Assembly (NCBI RefSeq): GCF_018881975.1
Contig: NZ_JACVPJ010000005.1
Location: 85,311-149,310 of the forward strand
Direction: 5' to 3'
Source of the DNA: Polynucleobacter sp. JS-Safj-400b-B2
GTDB lineage: Bacteria; Pseudomonadota; Gammaproteobacteria; Burkholderiales; Burkholderiaceae
Length of the DNA stretch: 64,000 nt
The stretch's first letter is position 1; the number at the start of each line of letters is the position of its first letter. The notes below the pieces were generated by a model that did not search any database, had not been told where the DNA came from, and saw nothing but the letters and a program-made list of their open reading frames with translations. Below, piece after piece: positions 40,516 to 49,855 of the stretch. A program made the translations under genes and the position numbers.

Positions 40516-41277
40516 ATGCCCACCTTATCAGTCATACTCATCACCCGCAATGAAGAGGCCAATTTGGACGATTGTCTGGCCTCCCTGGAAGGGATCGCCC
40601 AGCAGATCGTAGTGGTTGATACCGATAGTTCAGACCACACCCTAGAAATAGCCAAAAAACATGGGGCAAGCATTTCCCAGCCTGCGGATTGGCCTGGTTT
40701 TGGCCCCCAGAAGAATCGCGCTCTAGACCTCGCTACCAGCGAGTGGGTGCTATCCCTAGATGCCGATGAAAGACTGACCCCTGCCCTGAAATCCGAAATT
40801 CTGACGGCGATTCATCACAGCGCACACGTAGACTGTTTTGCTATTCCTAGGTTGTCCTGGTATTGCGGGCGCTTTATCCGCCACTCCGGCTGGAGCCCCG
40901 ATTATGTGGATCGTCTCTTTAGGCGTGGTACTGCGCGCTTCTCGGATGACTTAGTTCACGAGCGACTCATCCCCAATGGTCAGGTCGCAAAGCTATATAA
41001 CCCGATGTTGCATTACAGCTTTATGAACTATTCACAAGTTCTGCAAAAGCTAGATCGATATTCCACGGCATCGGCAGAGCAAGCATTTGCCAAAGGCAAA
41101 ACTAGCAGTCCTATTAAGGCAGTTGTACATGGTGTATGGGCATTTATTCGCACATATATTATTCGCGTAGGATTTTTAGATGGCGCCCAAGGATTTGCTT
41201 TAGCAGTATCCAATGGTCAAGGCACCTATTACCGCTACATGAAGCTCTGGCATCTAAACCAGGAAGCAAATAAATGA
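40516..41277 (+). CDS. GT2 glycosyltransferase, LPS-core type (WaaE/KdtX-like)
   Basis: 253 residues. The GT-A core shows [17 protein letters not shown], the nucleotide-sugar region [14 protein letters not shown] and the metal-binding [10 protein letters not shown]. It resembles the LPS core beta-1,4-glucosyltransferases of the WaaE/KdtX type ([36 protein letters not shown]). The acceptor is not proved. It is the first of three linked genes and shares the ATGA overlap with the next. Confidence 0.85.
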   Translation: MPTLSVILITRNEEANLDDCLASLEGIAQQIVVVDTDSSDHTLEIAKKHGASISQPADWPGFGPQKNRALDLATSEWVLSLDADERLTPALKSEILTAIHHSAHVDCFAIPRLSWYCGRFIRHSGWSPDYVDRLFRRGTARFSDDLVHERLIPNGQVAKLYNPMLHYSFMNYSQVLQKLDRYSTASAEQAFAKGKTSSPIKAVVHGVWAFIRTYIIRVGFLDGAQGFALAVSNGQGTYYRYMKLWHLNQEANK

Positions 41278-42053
41278 TTTCGATTTTGCTGGCCACATAC
41301 AACTGGCCACAAGCGCTCAAGCTTTGCCTAGAATCGCTAGCTACTCAAACTGATAAGAACTTTGAAATCATTATTGCTGATGATGGCTCTGCTGAGAGTA
41401 CACGGCACCTTATTGAGGCAATCAAAGCCACTCATCCGATTTCAATCACGCATCTCTGGCAAGAAGATCAGGGCTTTCGGAAAACCAAGATTTTGAATCG
41501 GGCAATAGCTGCTGCCCATGGAGACTATTTAGTTTTCCTTGATGGTGATTGCATCGTGCAGCCAGACTTTGTAGCTCGGCATCGTCAATTAGCCCAAAAG
41601 GGGTACCTTGTAACTGGCAGTAGAGTCTTGCTGAATGACATTCTGACCGAAGAACTACTCACTTGGGCCCATTGGAGTTTTCAGATATTTTGCACAGGGC
41701 TATTAAGCAAGCGCCTTAGTGGTGGCATCAACAAATACTGGCCCCTTAAAATTAAGATAGGTAATGGCTCTTGGCGTGATTACCAAAAATTTGTCTGGCG
41801 TCGAATTAAGGGCTGCAATATGGCCTGCTGGAAGGCTGATGCTGAAGCAATTACCGGCTTTGATGAAACCATGACAGGCTGGGGGCATGAAGACGCTGAT
41901 TTTGTTTTCCGATTACAACACCATGGTATTCGTCGCAAATCTGGCTCATGGTCTACCGAAGTGCTCCATCTCTTTCATAAAATCCACGATCAAAGAAATG
42001 CTGCTGAGAATGCCCGTCGCGTGCGTGAAAAGATTTTGGCTAAGGCGCTTTAA
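41274..42053 (+). CDS. GT2 family glycosyltransferase
   Basis: 259 residues. N-terminal GT-A fold with [31 protein letters not shown] and FLDGDCIVQP (metal-binding DGD). The C-terminal GFDETMTGWGHEDADFVFRL block is the galactosyltransferase-type second half seen in capsule and LPS enzymes. Donor and acceptor are not known. It overlaps the preceding gene by four bases, and the heptosyltransferase-like gene follows after 14 bases. Confidence 0.85.
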   Translation: MISILLATYNWPQALKLCLESLATQTDKNFEIIIADDGSAESTRHLIEAIKATHPISITHLWQEDQGFRKTKILNRAIAAAHGDYLVFLDGDCIVQPDFVARHRQLAQKGYLVTGSRVLLNDILTEELLTWAHWSFQIFCTGLLSKRLSGGINKYWPLKIKIGNGSWRDYQKFVWRRIKGCNMACWKADAEAITGFDETMTGWGHEDADFVFRLQHHGIRRKSGSWSTEVLHLFHKIHDQRNAAENARRVREKILAKAL

Positions 42054-42067
42054 GCATATCAATAGCG

Positions 42068-43225
42068 ATGACTAATTACTCCAAGCTCAAGCCTAAAAAA
42101 GTACTCTTTATTGCCACCAGGCAAATTGGTGATGTACTGGTAACGACGCCCTTGATAAGCAAAGCTAGAGCGCTCTGGCCGGATGCAGAATTTCATTTCT
42201 TGGGATACCGCGGCAAGCTGGAGATGCTCCATGGCAATCCCGACATTGCTGAAGTGATTGAAACGTCTGACCGACCCGGCTTTGGTGAATATCTCTCCCT
42301 CTTTAATCGTCTTTTTCAGCGTTATGACTTGGCAGTTGTGACACAACCCAGTGATCGCGCTTACTTCTATGGCTTAGTCGCGGCCTTTAGAAGGGTTGGC
42401 GTACTTGGCGGTCATCCTCAAGGCAAAGATGCACAAGATCAACAGAAACGAAGTAAGAGCGAAAAGCAAAACGCTTGGAAGAAATTCATCTGCATGCATA
42501 CGGTGGGTGTTGACTACTTTAATCAGCATGTCATTACAGAAAAACTATGCCTACTAGAGCCCTTCTTTCAGAATCACTCTGAACTTTTTGCCAAGTCGAT
42601 TTCGGTTACTCCGCCTACAGGAGAGCCCTTAACACCCGCCATTGTTAACGAACTCAAGCAACCTTATGTCGTTGTGCACCCAGGGCCGCTTACTGCCTAC
42701 AAACGTTGGCCGCTCGCTTATTGGCAAGCACTCATTACGTGGCTAGTAAAACAAGGTTTTCAGGTGGTGTTAAGCGCCTCCCCTGCCAAGCAAGATGTAC
42801 AACTCAATCACGACATCATTTCTTTGTTAGATGATGAAAGTAAAAAACAAGTGATCAATGCTGCGGGCAAATTATCGATTCCGCAAGCGGGGACACTGAT
42901 TCGAAGTGCTGTTTTATATATCGGTGTTGATACCTCGATTACCCATTTAGCCGCTGCATGCAATACTCCAACGATTACGCTATTTGGCGCCACCCCACCA
43001 ACGAACTTTGGCCCATGGCCCAATGGCTTTATTGGTGAGCAACCCTATCAAATGCGCGCCCGCACCCAAACTGTTGGTAACGTTACCATTCTCCAAGGCC
43101 CCGGGGAATGCGCTCCCTGCCGTAAGGCTGGATGCCTAGATAAAGCAGATAGTTATAGCGAGTGTTTGGATTTTCTAGAGCCTCAGCAAGTGATTGAGGC
43201 AATTGAGAAAGTATTGTTGAATTAG
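42068..43225 (+). CDS. GT9 family (heptosyltransferase-like) glycosyltransferase
   Basis: 385 residues. GT-B fold. The N-terminus (KKVLFIATRQIGDVLVTTPL) and the C-terminal GVDTSITHLAAACNTPTITLFGAT block are heptosyltransferase-type. It likely adds a heptose or a related sugar to the LPS inner core. Which step (WaaC, WaaF or WaaQ) cannot be told. The gene is convergent with dnaE. Confidence 0.87.
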   Translation: MTNYSKLKPKKVLFIATRQIGDVLVTTPLISKARALWPDAEFHFLGYRGKLEMLHGNPDIAEVIETSDRPGFGEYLSLFNRLFQRYDLAVVTQPSDRAYFYGLVAAFRRVGVLGGHPQGKDAQDQQKRSKSEKQNAWKKFICMHTVGVDYFNQHVITEKLCLLEPFFQNHSELFAKSISVTPPTGEPLTPAIVNELKQPYVVVHPGPLTAYKRWPLAYWQALITWLVKQGFQVVLSASPAKQDVQLNHDIISLLDDESKKQVINAAGKLSIPQAGTLIRSAVLYIGVDTSITHLAAACNTPTITLFGATPPTNFGPWPNGFIGEQPYQMRARTQTVGNVTILQGPGECAPCRKAGCLDKADSYSECLDFLEPQQVIEAIEKVLLN

Positions 43226-43252
43226 ATTAACCATCAATACTGAATGACGTGA

Positions 43253-46200
43253 CTAGAGGTACTGAATCTGTACAGGGTCTTTTTGCTTAGAGGCTAAAAT
43301 TTGATTGAGTCCATGCAAACATGCATCATCTGGGTAAATACGTAACTCTTCTGGGAACTGCATTAAGCAAGCGCCACCACTAGTAGTGACAGCAGCAGTG
43401 AGCATTAAGCCCTTCATGCCCTCATTCGATCCCAGCCCAGCTGGGGCAGATGCACCCAACTTTGGATCACGTACGCGGTTGGCCATGAGATAAGGGTTAA
43501 TTTGGCTACGGAGCATTTTGATATCGATCGCGTTATCAATACAAACATGGACGTTGCGAGCAAAGCGCATACGTGCACCAGTAATGTCCATTACTGCCTC
43601 AGAGACAATCCGCATTCCGCCAGAGAACTTATCAGGCATCACATTTACCTTGGCAACTAATAGCTCATCTTCTTTTAACCAAGAACGATTGGGTTCGTAG
43701 ACTTCGCTATACAAGGTCACTTCAAGTGCTGCAGAACCATCATCGATAGTGGCAATCATCATGCGACCACGTTGACCAGTGAGCATTCGTGCAGAAGTGA
43801 TGATCCCGGCAATGAGTTGATCCTTACCTTCTGCTACCTTGGATAAGGATTGACGAATGAAATGGGAGGTCTCATCACGATAGGCATCGAACATATGGCC
43901 CGTTAAGCAAAGGCCTAAAGAAGTCTTCTCTTCTTGTAATCGTTTTTTCTCAGACCAGGTAGGCTCGCGGACCAACTCCGGGAGATGACGATCCTCTTCA
44001 CCAGCAACTTCAAACAAACTTACTTGATGTATTGATGCCTCGGCTTGTTCAGCAGCCTCAATCGCTCTGGCCAAAGAGGCAAGTAAGGTTGATCGGATGT
44101 CATACAGATTGCCATCTGCAGGAACAGAGTCACGATACAAACTATCGAAAGCACCGGCACGCATGAGGGCTTCAATAGCACGACGATTCACTTGGCGACG
44201 ATCAACACGTGCGCAGAAATCAAATAGATCTTTAAATGGTCCGCCAGTTTCACGTGCCTTCACGATGGATTCAATCGCAGCTTCGCCAGTACCACGAACC
44301 GCGCCTAAGCCATAACGAATATGGCTAATTGGGGAGTCTGGAGCAGCATCGGGAGCACGCAATGGCGTGAATTCATAAACACCAGTATTGATATCTGGTG
44401 AAAACACCCGAATATTATTAGCCAAGCAATCGTCATACAGGATCTTCACCTTATCGGTGTCGTCCATCGCGAGCGATAAGTTGGCCGCCATAAATTCTGC
44501 GGGGTAATACGCTTTGAGCCAAGCAGTTTGGTAAGCTAAGAGTGCGTATGCAGCTGCGTGGGACTTATTAAATCCGTAACCTGCAAAACGCTCCATCAAG
44601 TCGTAGATCTCGTTTGCTTTTACCTCTGTAATGCCGCCTGCTTTTGCGCCATCACTAAAGATCTTGCGATGCTGGGCCATTTCTTCTGGCTTTTTCTTAC
44701 CCATCGCTCGACGTAACATGTCAGCACCACCCAATGAGTAGCCGCCGATCATCTGCGCCATTTGCATCACCTGCTCCTGGTAGACCATGATGCCGTAGGT
44801 CTCCCTTAGAACGGGCTCAATACGGGGATCTGGATACTCTACTTTTTGACGACCGTGCTTACGCTCAATAAAGTCCGGAATCAAATCCATTGGACCTGGG
44901 CGGTACAAAGCCACCAAGGCAATAATGTCTTCAAAGCGGTCAGGCTTGGCTTCACGGAGCATGCCTTGCATGCCGCGGCTTTCTAGCTGAAATACCGCAA
45001 CAGTGTTAGCGCGCTTAAGAACATCAAAGGCTTTTTCATCGTCTAACGCAATCTCGCCGATATTCCAATCTCTGCGATCCGCATGTAGCGCTTTAATCCA
45101 TCGTTCTGCTGCCGCCAAGATGGTTAAGGTGGTCAGACCTAGGAAGTCGAACTTCACTAAACCAATCGCCTCTACGTCATCTTTATCAAATTGACTAATC
45201 ACGGAGCTACTGTCTTGATCTTTACTTTCTTGGGTGTAAAGAGGACAAAAATCGGTGAGGCGGCCTGGGGCAATCAATACACCACCCGCATGCATACCAA
45301 CGTTACGGGTCATGCCCTCTAATTGCTGCGCTAAAGAAAGCAACTGACGCACTTCATCTTCATTCTTTTCACGCTCGGCTAGTTGCTTCTCTTCCTTCTT
45401 CGCCATTTCAATGGTCATGTACTGACCAGGCTTATTTGGCACCAGCTTAGCAATACCATCTACGAAGTTATAGCCCTGCTCTAGCACGCGCCCTACGTCA
45501 CGAATCGCTGCTCTTGCAGCCATCGTTCCGAAGGTTGCAATCTGACTGACCGCATCTTTACCGTACTTATCCTTAACGTACTGAATCACACGGTCACGAC
45601 CGTGCTGACAGAAGTCGATATCGAAGTCGGGCATGGATACCCGCTCTGGATTTAAGAAACGCTCAAACAGCAGGTTGTAACGGAGCGGATCCAAATCGGT
45701 AATACCGAGTGAGTAAGCGACTAAAGAGCCCGCACCAGATCCGCGACCAGGACCAACAGGTACGCCATTGTTTTTAGCCCAGTTAATAAAGTCCGCCACG
45801 ATCAAGAAGTATCCTGGGAAGCCCATTTGAGCAATTGTCTTCACCTCAAAGACCAAGCGCTCGTGATAGCGTGTCATTTCTTTTTCGCGCTCTTCTGCAT
45901 CTGGGAAATTGCGCTCCATGTGGCGCTTCAAACCAATCTCCGATTGCTGCAAGAGGTAATCATCGAGGGTAATGCCAGGCGGTGTTGGGAAATCCGGTAA
46001 ACGTGGTTGACCTAAAACCAATGAAAGGTTGCAGCGCTTTGCAATTTCAACCGAGTTCGCCAATGCGGCAGGCAAATCAGCAAAACGCGTTTCCATTTCT
46101 TCTTGGGTCAGGAAATACTGCTCGTCATTAAACTTTTTAGCCCTGCGCGGATTACCTAGCAACTCCCCTTCAGCAATACAGACGCGAGCCTCATGCGCAG

Positions 46201-46870
46201 TAAAGTCGCTTTTTTGCATGAACTGTACTGGGTGGGTGGCCACCACCGGCAGATCTAGTTCACTGGCAAGATGGCACGCAAGTTGGAGTTGCTTTTCATC
46301 TTGAGGGTTGCCGCCACGCTGGACTTCGATGTAAAAAGACTGTGGAAAAAGTTTTTCGTAGCGTCTGGCAATGATCTTAGCCTGATCTTCTTGTCCACCC
46401 AATAGCGCTGTACCGACTTCGCCCATGCGCGCCCCGGAAAGCGCAATTAACCCATAAGACAGAGTGCGCTTAGCAGCCTTGCCTTCGGCCTTAGCAGCAG
46501 GCTCACTAAACCAGGTGGAATCCACTTCAGCACGACCACGCGATTGATTATCTAAAGATGCCCTGCTGAGCAGCTCGCATAAATTGAGATAACCAGAATG
46601 GTTTTGGACCAGCAACAATAAACGATACGGCTGATCCGGATCTTGAGGATTGCTAATCCAAACATCTGCTCCAGCAATAGGTTTAATGCCACCAGAGCGG
46701 GCAGCGGTATAGAACCGCACCAAACCAAATAAATTACTTAAATCGGTGATGGCCAACGCACCCATCTCATCTTTAACGGCGGCAGCTACCGCATCATCAA
46801 TGCGCACGACTCCATCCGTAATCGAAAACTCGGAATGGACGCGAAGATGAACAAAACGGGGTGAAGCCAT
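43253..46870 (-). CDS. dnaE: DNA polymerase III alpha subunit
   Basis: 1205 residues, the main replicative polymerase. An N-terminal PHP domain starts at FVHLRVHSEFSITDG; the polymerase core contains PDFDIDFCQHGRDRVI (catalytic aspartates) and GPGRGSGAGSLVAYSLGITDLDP, split here as GRGSGAGSLVAYSLG and ITDLDPLRYN. The C-terminus has the OB-fold region (IAGIITSARMLTGQRGRMM). The ATG at 46870 is three bases from the start of divergent gluQ. Confidence 0.97.
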   Translation of the reverse strand: MASPRFVHLRVHSEFSITDGVVRIDDAVAAAVKDEMGALAITDLSNLFGLVRFYTAARSGGIKPIAGADVWISNPQDPDQPYRLLLLVQNHSGYLNLCELLSRASLDNQSRGRAEVDSTWFSEPAAKAEGKAAKRTLSYGLIALSGARMGEVGTALLGGQEDQAKIIARRYEKLFPQSFYIEVQRGGNPQDEKQLQLACHLASELDLPVVATHPVQFMQKSDFTAHEARVCIAEGELLGNPRRAKKFNDEQYFLTQEEMETRFADLPAALANSVEIAKRCNLSLVLGQPRLPDFPTPPGITLDDYLLQQSEIGLKRHMERNFPDAEEREKEMTRYHERLVFEVKTIAQMGFPGYFLIVADFINWAKNNGVPVGPGRGSGAGSLVAYSLGITDLDPLRYNLLFERFLNPERVSMPDFDIDFCQHGRDRVIQYVKDKYGKDAVSQIATFGTMAARAAIRDVGRVLEQGYNFVDGIAKLVPNKPGQYMTIEMAKKEEKQLAEREKNEDEVRQLLSLAQQLEGMTRNVGMHAGGVLIAPGRLTDFCPLYTQESKDQDSSSVISQFDKDDVEAIGLVKFDFLGLTTLTILAAAERWIKALHADRRDWNIGEIALDDEKAFDVLKRANTVAVFQLESRGMQGMLREAKPDRFEDIIALVALYRPGPMDLIPDFIERKHGRQKVEYPDPRIEPVLRETYGIMVYQEQVMQMAQMIGGYSLGGADMLRRAMGKKKPEEMAQHRKIFSDGAKAGGITEVKANEIYDLMERFAGYGFNKSHAAAYALLAYQTAWLKAYYPAEFMAANLSLAMDDTDKVKILYDDCLANNIRVFSPDINTGVYEFTPLRAPDAAPDSPISHIRYGLGAVRGTGEAAIESIVKARETGGPFKDLFDFCARVDRRQVNRRAIEALMRAGAFDSLYRDSVPADGNLYDIRSTLLASLARAIEAAEQAEASIHQVSLFEVAGEEDRHLPELVREPTWSEKKRLQEEKTSLGLCLTGHMFDAYRDETSHFIRQSLSKVAEGKDQLIAGIITSARMLTGQRGRMMIATIDDGSAALEVTLYSEVYEPNRSWLKEDELLVAKVNVMPDKFSGGMRIVSEAVMDITGARMRFARNVHVCIDNAIDIKMLRSQINPYLMANRVRDPKLGASAPAGLGSNEGMKGLMLTAAVTTSGGACLMQFPEELRIYPDDACLHGLNQILASKQKDPVQIQYL

Positions 46871-46873
46871 GAG

Positions 46874-47824
46874 ATGATTTTAGCTGTGTCCAAACTCAAA
46901 AACCCTTCATCCCCAGCTGGCGGCTATCGCGGGCGATTTGCCCCCTCGCCTACTGGTCCGCTCCATGCCGGATCTTTGGTTGCCGCCCTTGGAAGCTGGT
47001 TGGATGCCCGTAAAAATGGAGGTAAATGGCTTCTCAGAATCGAGGATTTAGATACCCCCCGCTGCATACCCGAGGTAACCCAGCAGATTCAGTCTCAATT
47101 GCTCGCCTGTGGCCTTTCTTGGGATGAGGAAGTGATCCATCAATCACAGCACCATGAGGCATATCTGAAGGCCTTAGAGCGCTTAAATGGGCTTGAATGC
47201 CTGTATTCCTGCACCTGTTCCCGGCAAATGATTGCCAATACCCTGGCAAGCCTAGGAATTGATACGCCCCGCAATCAAGAGATGGTCTATCCCGGTACTT
47301 GCCGTCCTGCCTCATTAATGAGCAATGGGGTAGAAACCGTAAAGTCATTACAAAAGGCTTGGCGTATGGCCCTTCCCCAAAACTGCCTTATTGAATTTGA
47401 GGACTTAGCGCTGGGACCACAAAGTCAAAATCTCAACACAGAAGTGGGTGATTTTGTCTTGCGTAGAAGTGATGGCCTATTTACCTACCAGCTTGCTGTT
47501 GTGGTTGATGATGCTGAACAAGGCATCACCCACATTGTTCGTGGCCAAGACCTATTGAGTAATACCGCAAGGCAAATTTATCTTCAAGGGCTATTGGGAT
47601 ATGAGAGGCCCAAGTATTTACATCTACCTCTTGTGCTTGATGAACATGGTGAGAAGCTCAGCAAGCAAACTCTGGCAACTCAAATTAATACGCAAGATCA
47701 GAAGCACTCACTACTAGAGTTACGCAAAGCGGCAAAACATTTAGGATTGAAGAATTTGCCTGATGGCGAGAATGTCACTATTGCAGAGTGGCTATTGGCA
47801 GCCACTCATGCATGGCGAAGTTAA
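46874..47824 (+). CDS. gluQ: Glutamyl-Q tRNA(Asp) synthetase
   Basis: 316 residues, a shortened glutamyl-tRNA synthetase without an anticodon-binding domain. It attaches glutamate to queuosine in tRNA-Asp. The HIGH equivalent is PSPTGPLHAGSL, the KMSKS-like element is KLSKQ, and a zinc site is built by CTCSR and CR near residues 114-145. QueG at 56205 acts earlier in queuosine synthesis. The start is only three bases from the dnaE start on the other strand. Confidence 0.92.
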   Translation: MILAVSKLKNPSSPAGGYRGRFAPSPTGPLHAGSLVAALGSWLDARKNGGKWLLRIEDLDTPRCIPEVTQQIQSQLLACGLSWDEEVIHQSQHHEAYLKALERLNGLECLYSCTCSRQMIANTLASLGIDTPRNQEMVYPGTCRPASLMSNGVETVKSLQKAWRMALPQNCLIEFEDLALGPQSQNLNTEVGDFVLRRSDGLFTYQLAVVVDDAEQGITHIVRGQDLLSNTARQIYLQGLLGYERPKYLHLPLVLDEHGEKLSKQTLATQINTQDQKHSLLELRKAAKHLGLKNLPDGENVTIAEWLLAATHAWRS

Positions 47825-47838
47825 TTATTCGAAGTGAA

Positions 47839-49296
47839 TTATTTTTTCTTAAAGCCACCAAGCAAAGCACCAACAGCGGGCTTGGCCGGGGTAATACCGA
47901 CTTTTTTCTCTTCTGGCTTGCTAGCATCTGCAGTAGATGCCGCGGGTGCAGATGGTTCATAAGGCTTATAGAAGAAAGGATCTGACATTTTGGATGGTGC
48001 GCTGTAAGAGCTTCTAGATCCACTAGAGCCACCATAACCGCTAGATGATGGACGACTTTGTGAAGGCGCTCCTTCAGGCAAAGGCTGCACATCCAACTTA
48101 CGCTTCATCAATTTTTCAATATCGTCTAACAAGCGCTTCTCACTGGCATCCACCAAGGCAATCGCATCACCTTTACTACCAGCGCGACCAGTACGACCAA
48201 TGCGGTGAATGAAGTCTTCTGCGTTATACGGCAGCTCGTGATTAATCACACAAGGCATGTCTGGAATATCTAGACCGCGTGCAGCAACATCGGTTGCTAC
48301 CAATGCTTCAATCGCGCCAGATTTAAATGCATCTAAAGTTAAAGTACGCTCACCCTGACTCTTATCGCCATGAATCGCGCCGGCTTTGATGCCATCACGC
48401 TCTAAGGCACGAGAAAGCTTTGCACAGCCTAAACGGCTATTAGTAAAGATGATGCACTGACGAGATAAACCAGCGCGGGTACGAGCCTCTAAAACTTTCA
48501 CAATCGCACGTTGCTTATCCGCAGACGAAACCATGTGTACTACTTGCTTCACCGTATCGGCGGCTGCGTTTTGACGAGCTACCTCAACCGTTACGGGAGT
48601 GCGTAAATAACTTTGTGCCAGCTTTTTGATTTCTGGCGAGAAGGTTGCGGAGAATAATAATGTTTGTCTTTGCGCAGAAATCAAATCAATGATGCGCTGT
48701 AAGTCAGGCAAGAAGCCCATATCGAGCATGCGATCGGCTTCGTCTAAAACCAAAATCTCTACTTGAGAGAGATTGGCAACTTTAGAACCAATGTGATCGA
48801 GTAATCGTCCTGGTGTAGCAATCAAAATCTCTACGCCGTTACGCAAAATGGCGACTTGCTCTTTCATATCCACGCCACCATAAACAACAGCAGCGCGCAA
48901 ATCAGTATGTTTGGAATAACTAGCTGCATTCTCAGACACTTGCACGGCCAACTCGCGAGTTGGGGTCAGAACAAGCGCACGAATCGGATGGCGTGCGGGT
49001 GAGGCGCTATTGCTAGCGTGACGCAAAATCTTTTGAATGATCGGCAATACAAAGGCGGCAGTCTTACCGGTACCGGTTTGTGCTGCACCCATCAAGTCAC
49101 TTCCTGCTAATACATGCGGTATTGATTGCGCTTGAATCGGAGTAGGAATGGTGTAGCCCTGCTCCAGAACCGCTTTTTGAATTTTCGGGTCTAAACCAAA
49201 GTCAGCAAAAGTGATTGTTGCTGGAGGGGTAACACCAGGAGTGGCGGTATCGCTCACCCCTGTAGAAGAATTTATTTCAGTAGCAGTATTTGTCAA
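47839..49296 (-). CDS. rhlE: DEAD-box RNA helicase, RhlE-like
   Basis: 485 residues. Helicase motifs in order: AQTGTGKTA, PTRELAVQV, DEADRMLDMGFLPDL, SAT, and HRIGRTGRAGSKGD. The N-terminal FADFGLDPKIQKAVLEQGYTIPTPIQAQS, broken at 20 residues, has the Q motif. The tail from about residue 410 is low-complexity, rich in Ser, Gly and Pro, and ends in a basic KPAVGALLGGFKKK. Likely acts in ribosome assembly or RNA decay. RhlE is preferred over other helicases by the short tail and lack of a CsdA-type domain. Confidence 0.88.
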   Translation of the reverse strand: MTNTATEINSSTGVSDTATPGVTPPATITFADFGLDPKIQKAVLEQGYTIPTPIQAQSIPHVLAGSDLMGAAQTGTGKTAAFVLPIIQKILRHASNSASPARHPIRALVLTPTRELAVQVSENAASYSKHTDLRAAVVYGGVDMKEQVAILRNGVEILIATPGRLLDHIGSKVANLSQVEILVLDEADRMLDMGFLPDLQRIIDLISAQRQTLLFSATFSPEIKKLAQSYLRTPVTVEVARQNAAADTVKQVVHMVSSADKQRAIVKVLEARTRAGLSRQCIIFTNSRLGCAKLSRALERDGIKAGAIHGDKSQGERTLTLDAFKSGAIEALVATDVAARGLDIPDMPCVINHELPYNAEDFIHRIGRTGRAGSKGDAIALVDASEKRLLDDIEKLMKRKLDVQPLPEGAPSQSRPSSSGYGGSSGSRSSYSAPSKMSDPFFYKPYEPSAPAASTADASKPEEKKVGITPAKPAVGALLGGFKKK

Positions 49297-49302
49297 GGTA
49301 AC

Positions 49303-49710
49303 TTACAGGATGGCCGCAATGCCAGCCTTAGCGGTTTCAGCATCCTCGGTCGATTTAACGCCGGAAACGCCGACTGCGCCGATGGTAAACCCGTTTACCT
49401 CGATATTGACCCCACCCTCCAACATGCCCGAAATATGTGGAGCAGATAAGAAAGAAATGCGGCCGTTATTAATAATTTCTTCGTAAACGCGACTCTCGCG
49501 CTTACCCATTGCAGCTGTACGTGCCTTCTCTTGTGCAATGTAAGCAGATACTGGCGCACAACCATCGCGACGAATTAAACCCAACACATGACCGCCATCA
49601 TCACAAACGGCAATAGTCACTGCCCAGTTATTGGCAGCAGCATGTTTATCTGCTGCATCCAAAATCTTTTGAACATCAGCTTGAGTTAAGTAAGGTTTAG
49701 TAGCCAACAT
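49303..49710 (-). CDS. GlcG/HbpS-family protein
   Basis: 135 residues, a family also called DUF336. Typical signatures are LDAADKHAAANNWAVTIAVCDDGGHVLGLIRRDG, seen here as VTIAVCDDGGHVLGLIRRDG, and PHISGMLEGGVNIEVNG with GAVGVSG near the C-terminus. HbpS in Streptomyces binds heme; GlcG lies in glycolate operons. The presence of a 2-hydroxyacid oxidase and an aminotransferase for glyoxylate nearby favours a glycolate-linked role, but nothing proves it. It lies 6 bases upstream of the helicase start on the same strand. Confidence 0.85.
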   Translation of the reverse strand: MLATKPYLTQADVQKILDAADKHAAANNWAVTIAVCDDGGHVLGLIRRDGCAPVSAYIAQEKARTAAMGKRESRVYEEIINNGRISFLSAPHISGMLEGGVNIEVNGFTIGAVGVSGVKSTEDAETAKAGIAAIL

Positions 49711-49855
49711 GTTTAATCTTTCTGTCTCGAATATGGTGTGATTGTTTCGTGCACTTCTATATAAGTACTTGAATTATAAGGGGTGTAGCGCGATTCCTTA
49801 TACAGAATCAGGCTCCATCCCACTTAATACGCTTCTGTGTTGCTCTAAGTCCTTC

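Noticed and set aside
40506..40673. N-terminal extension of msbA
   Set aside because: It is antisense to the glycosyltransferase gene and has no similarity to MsbA.
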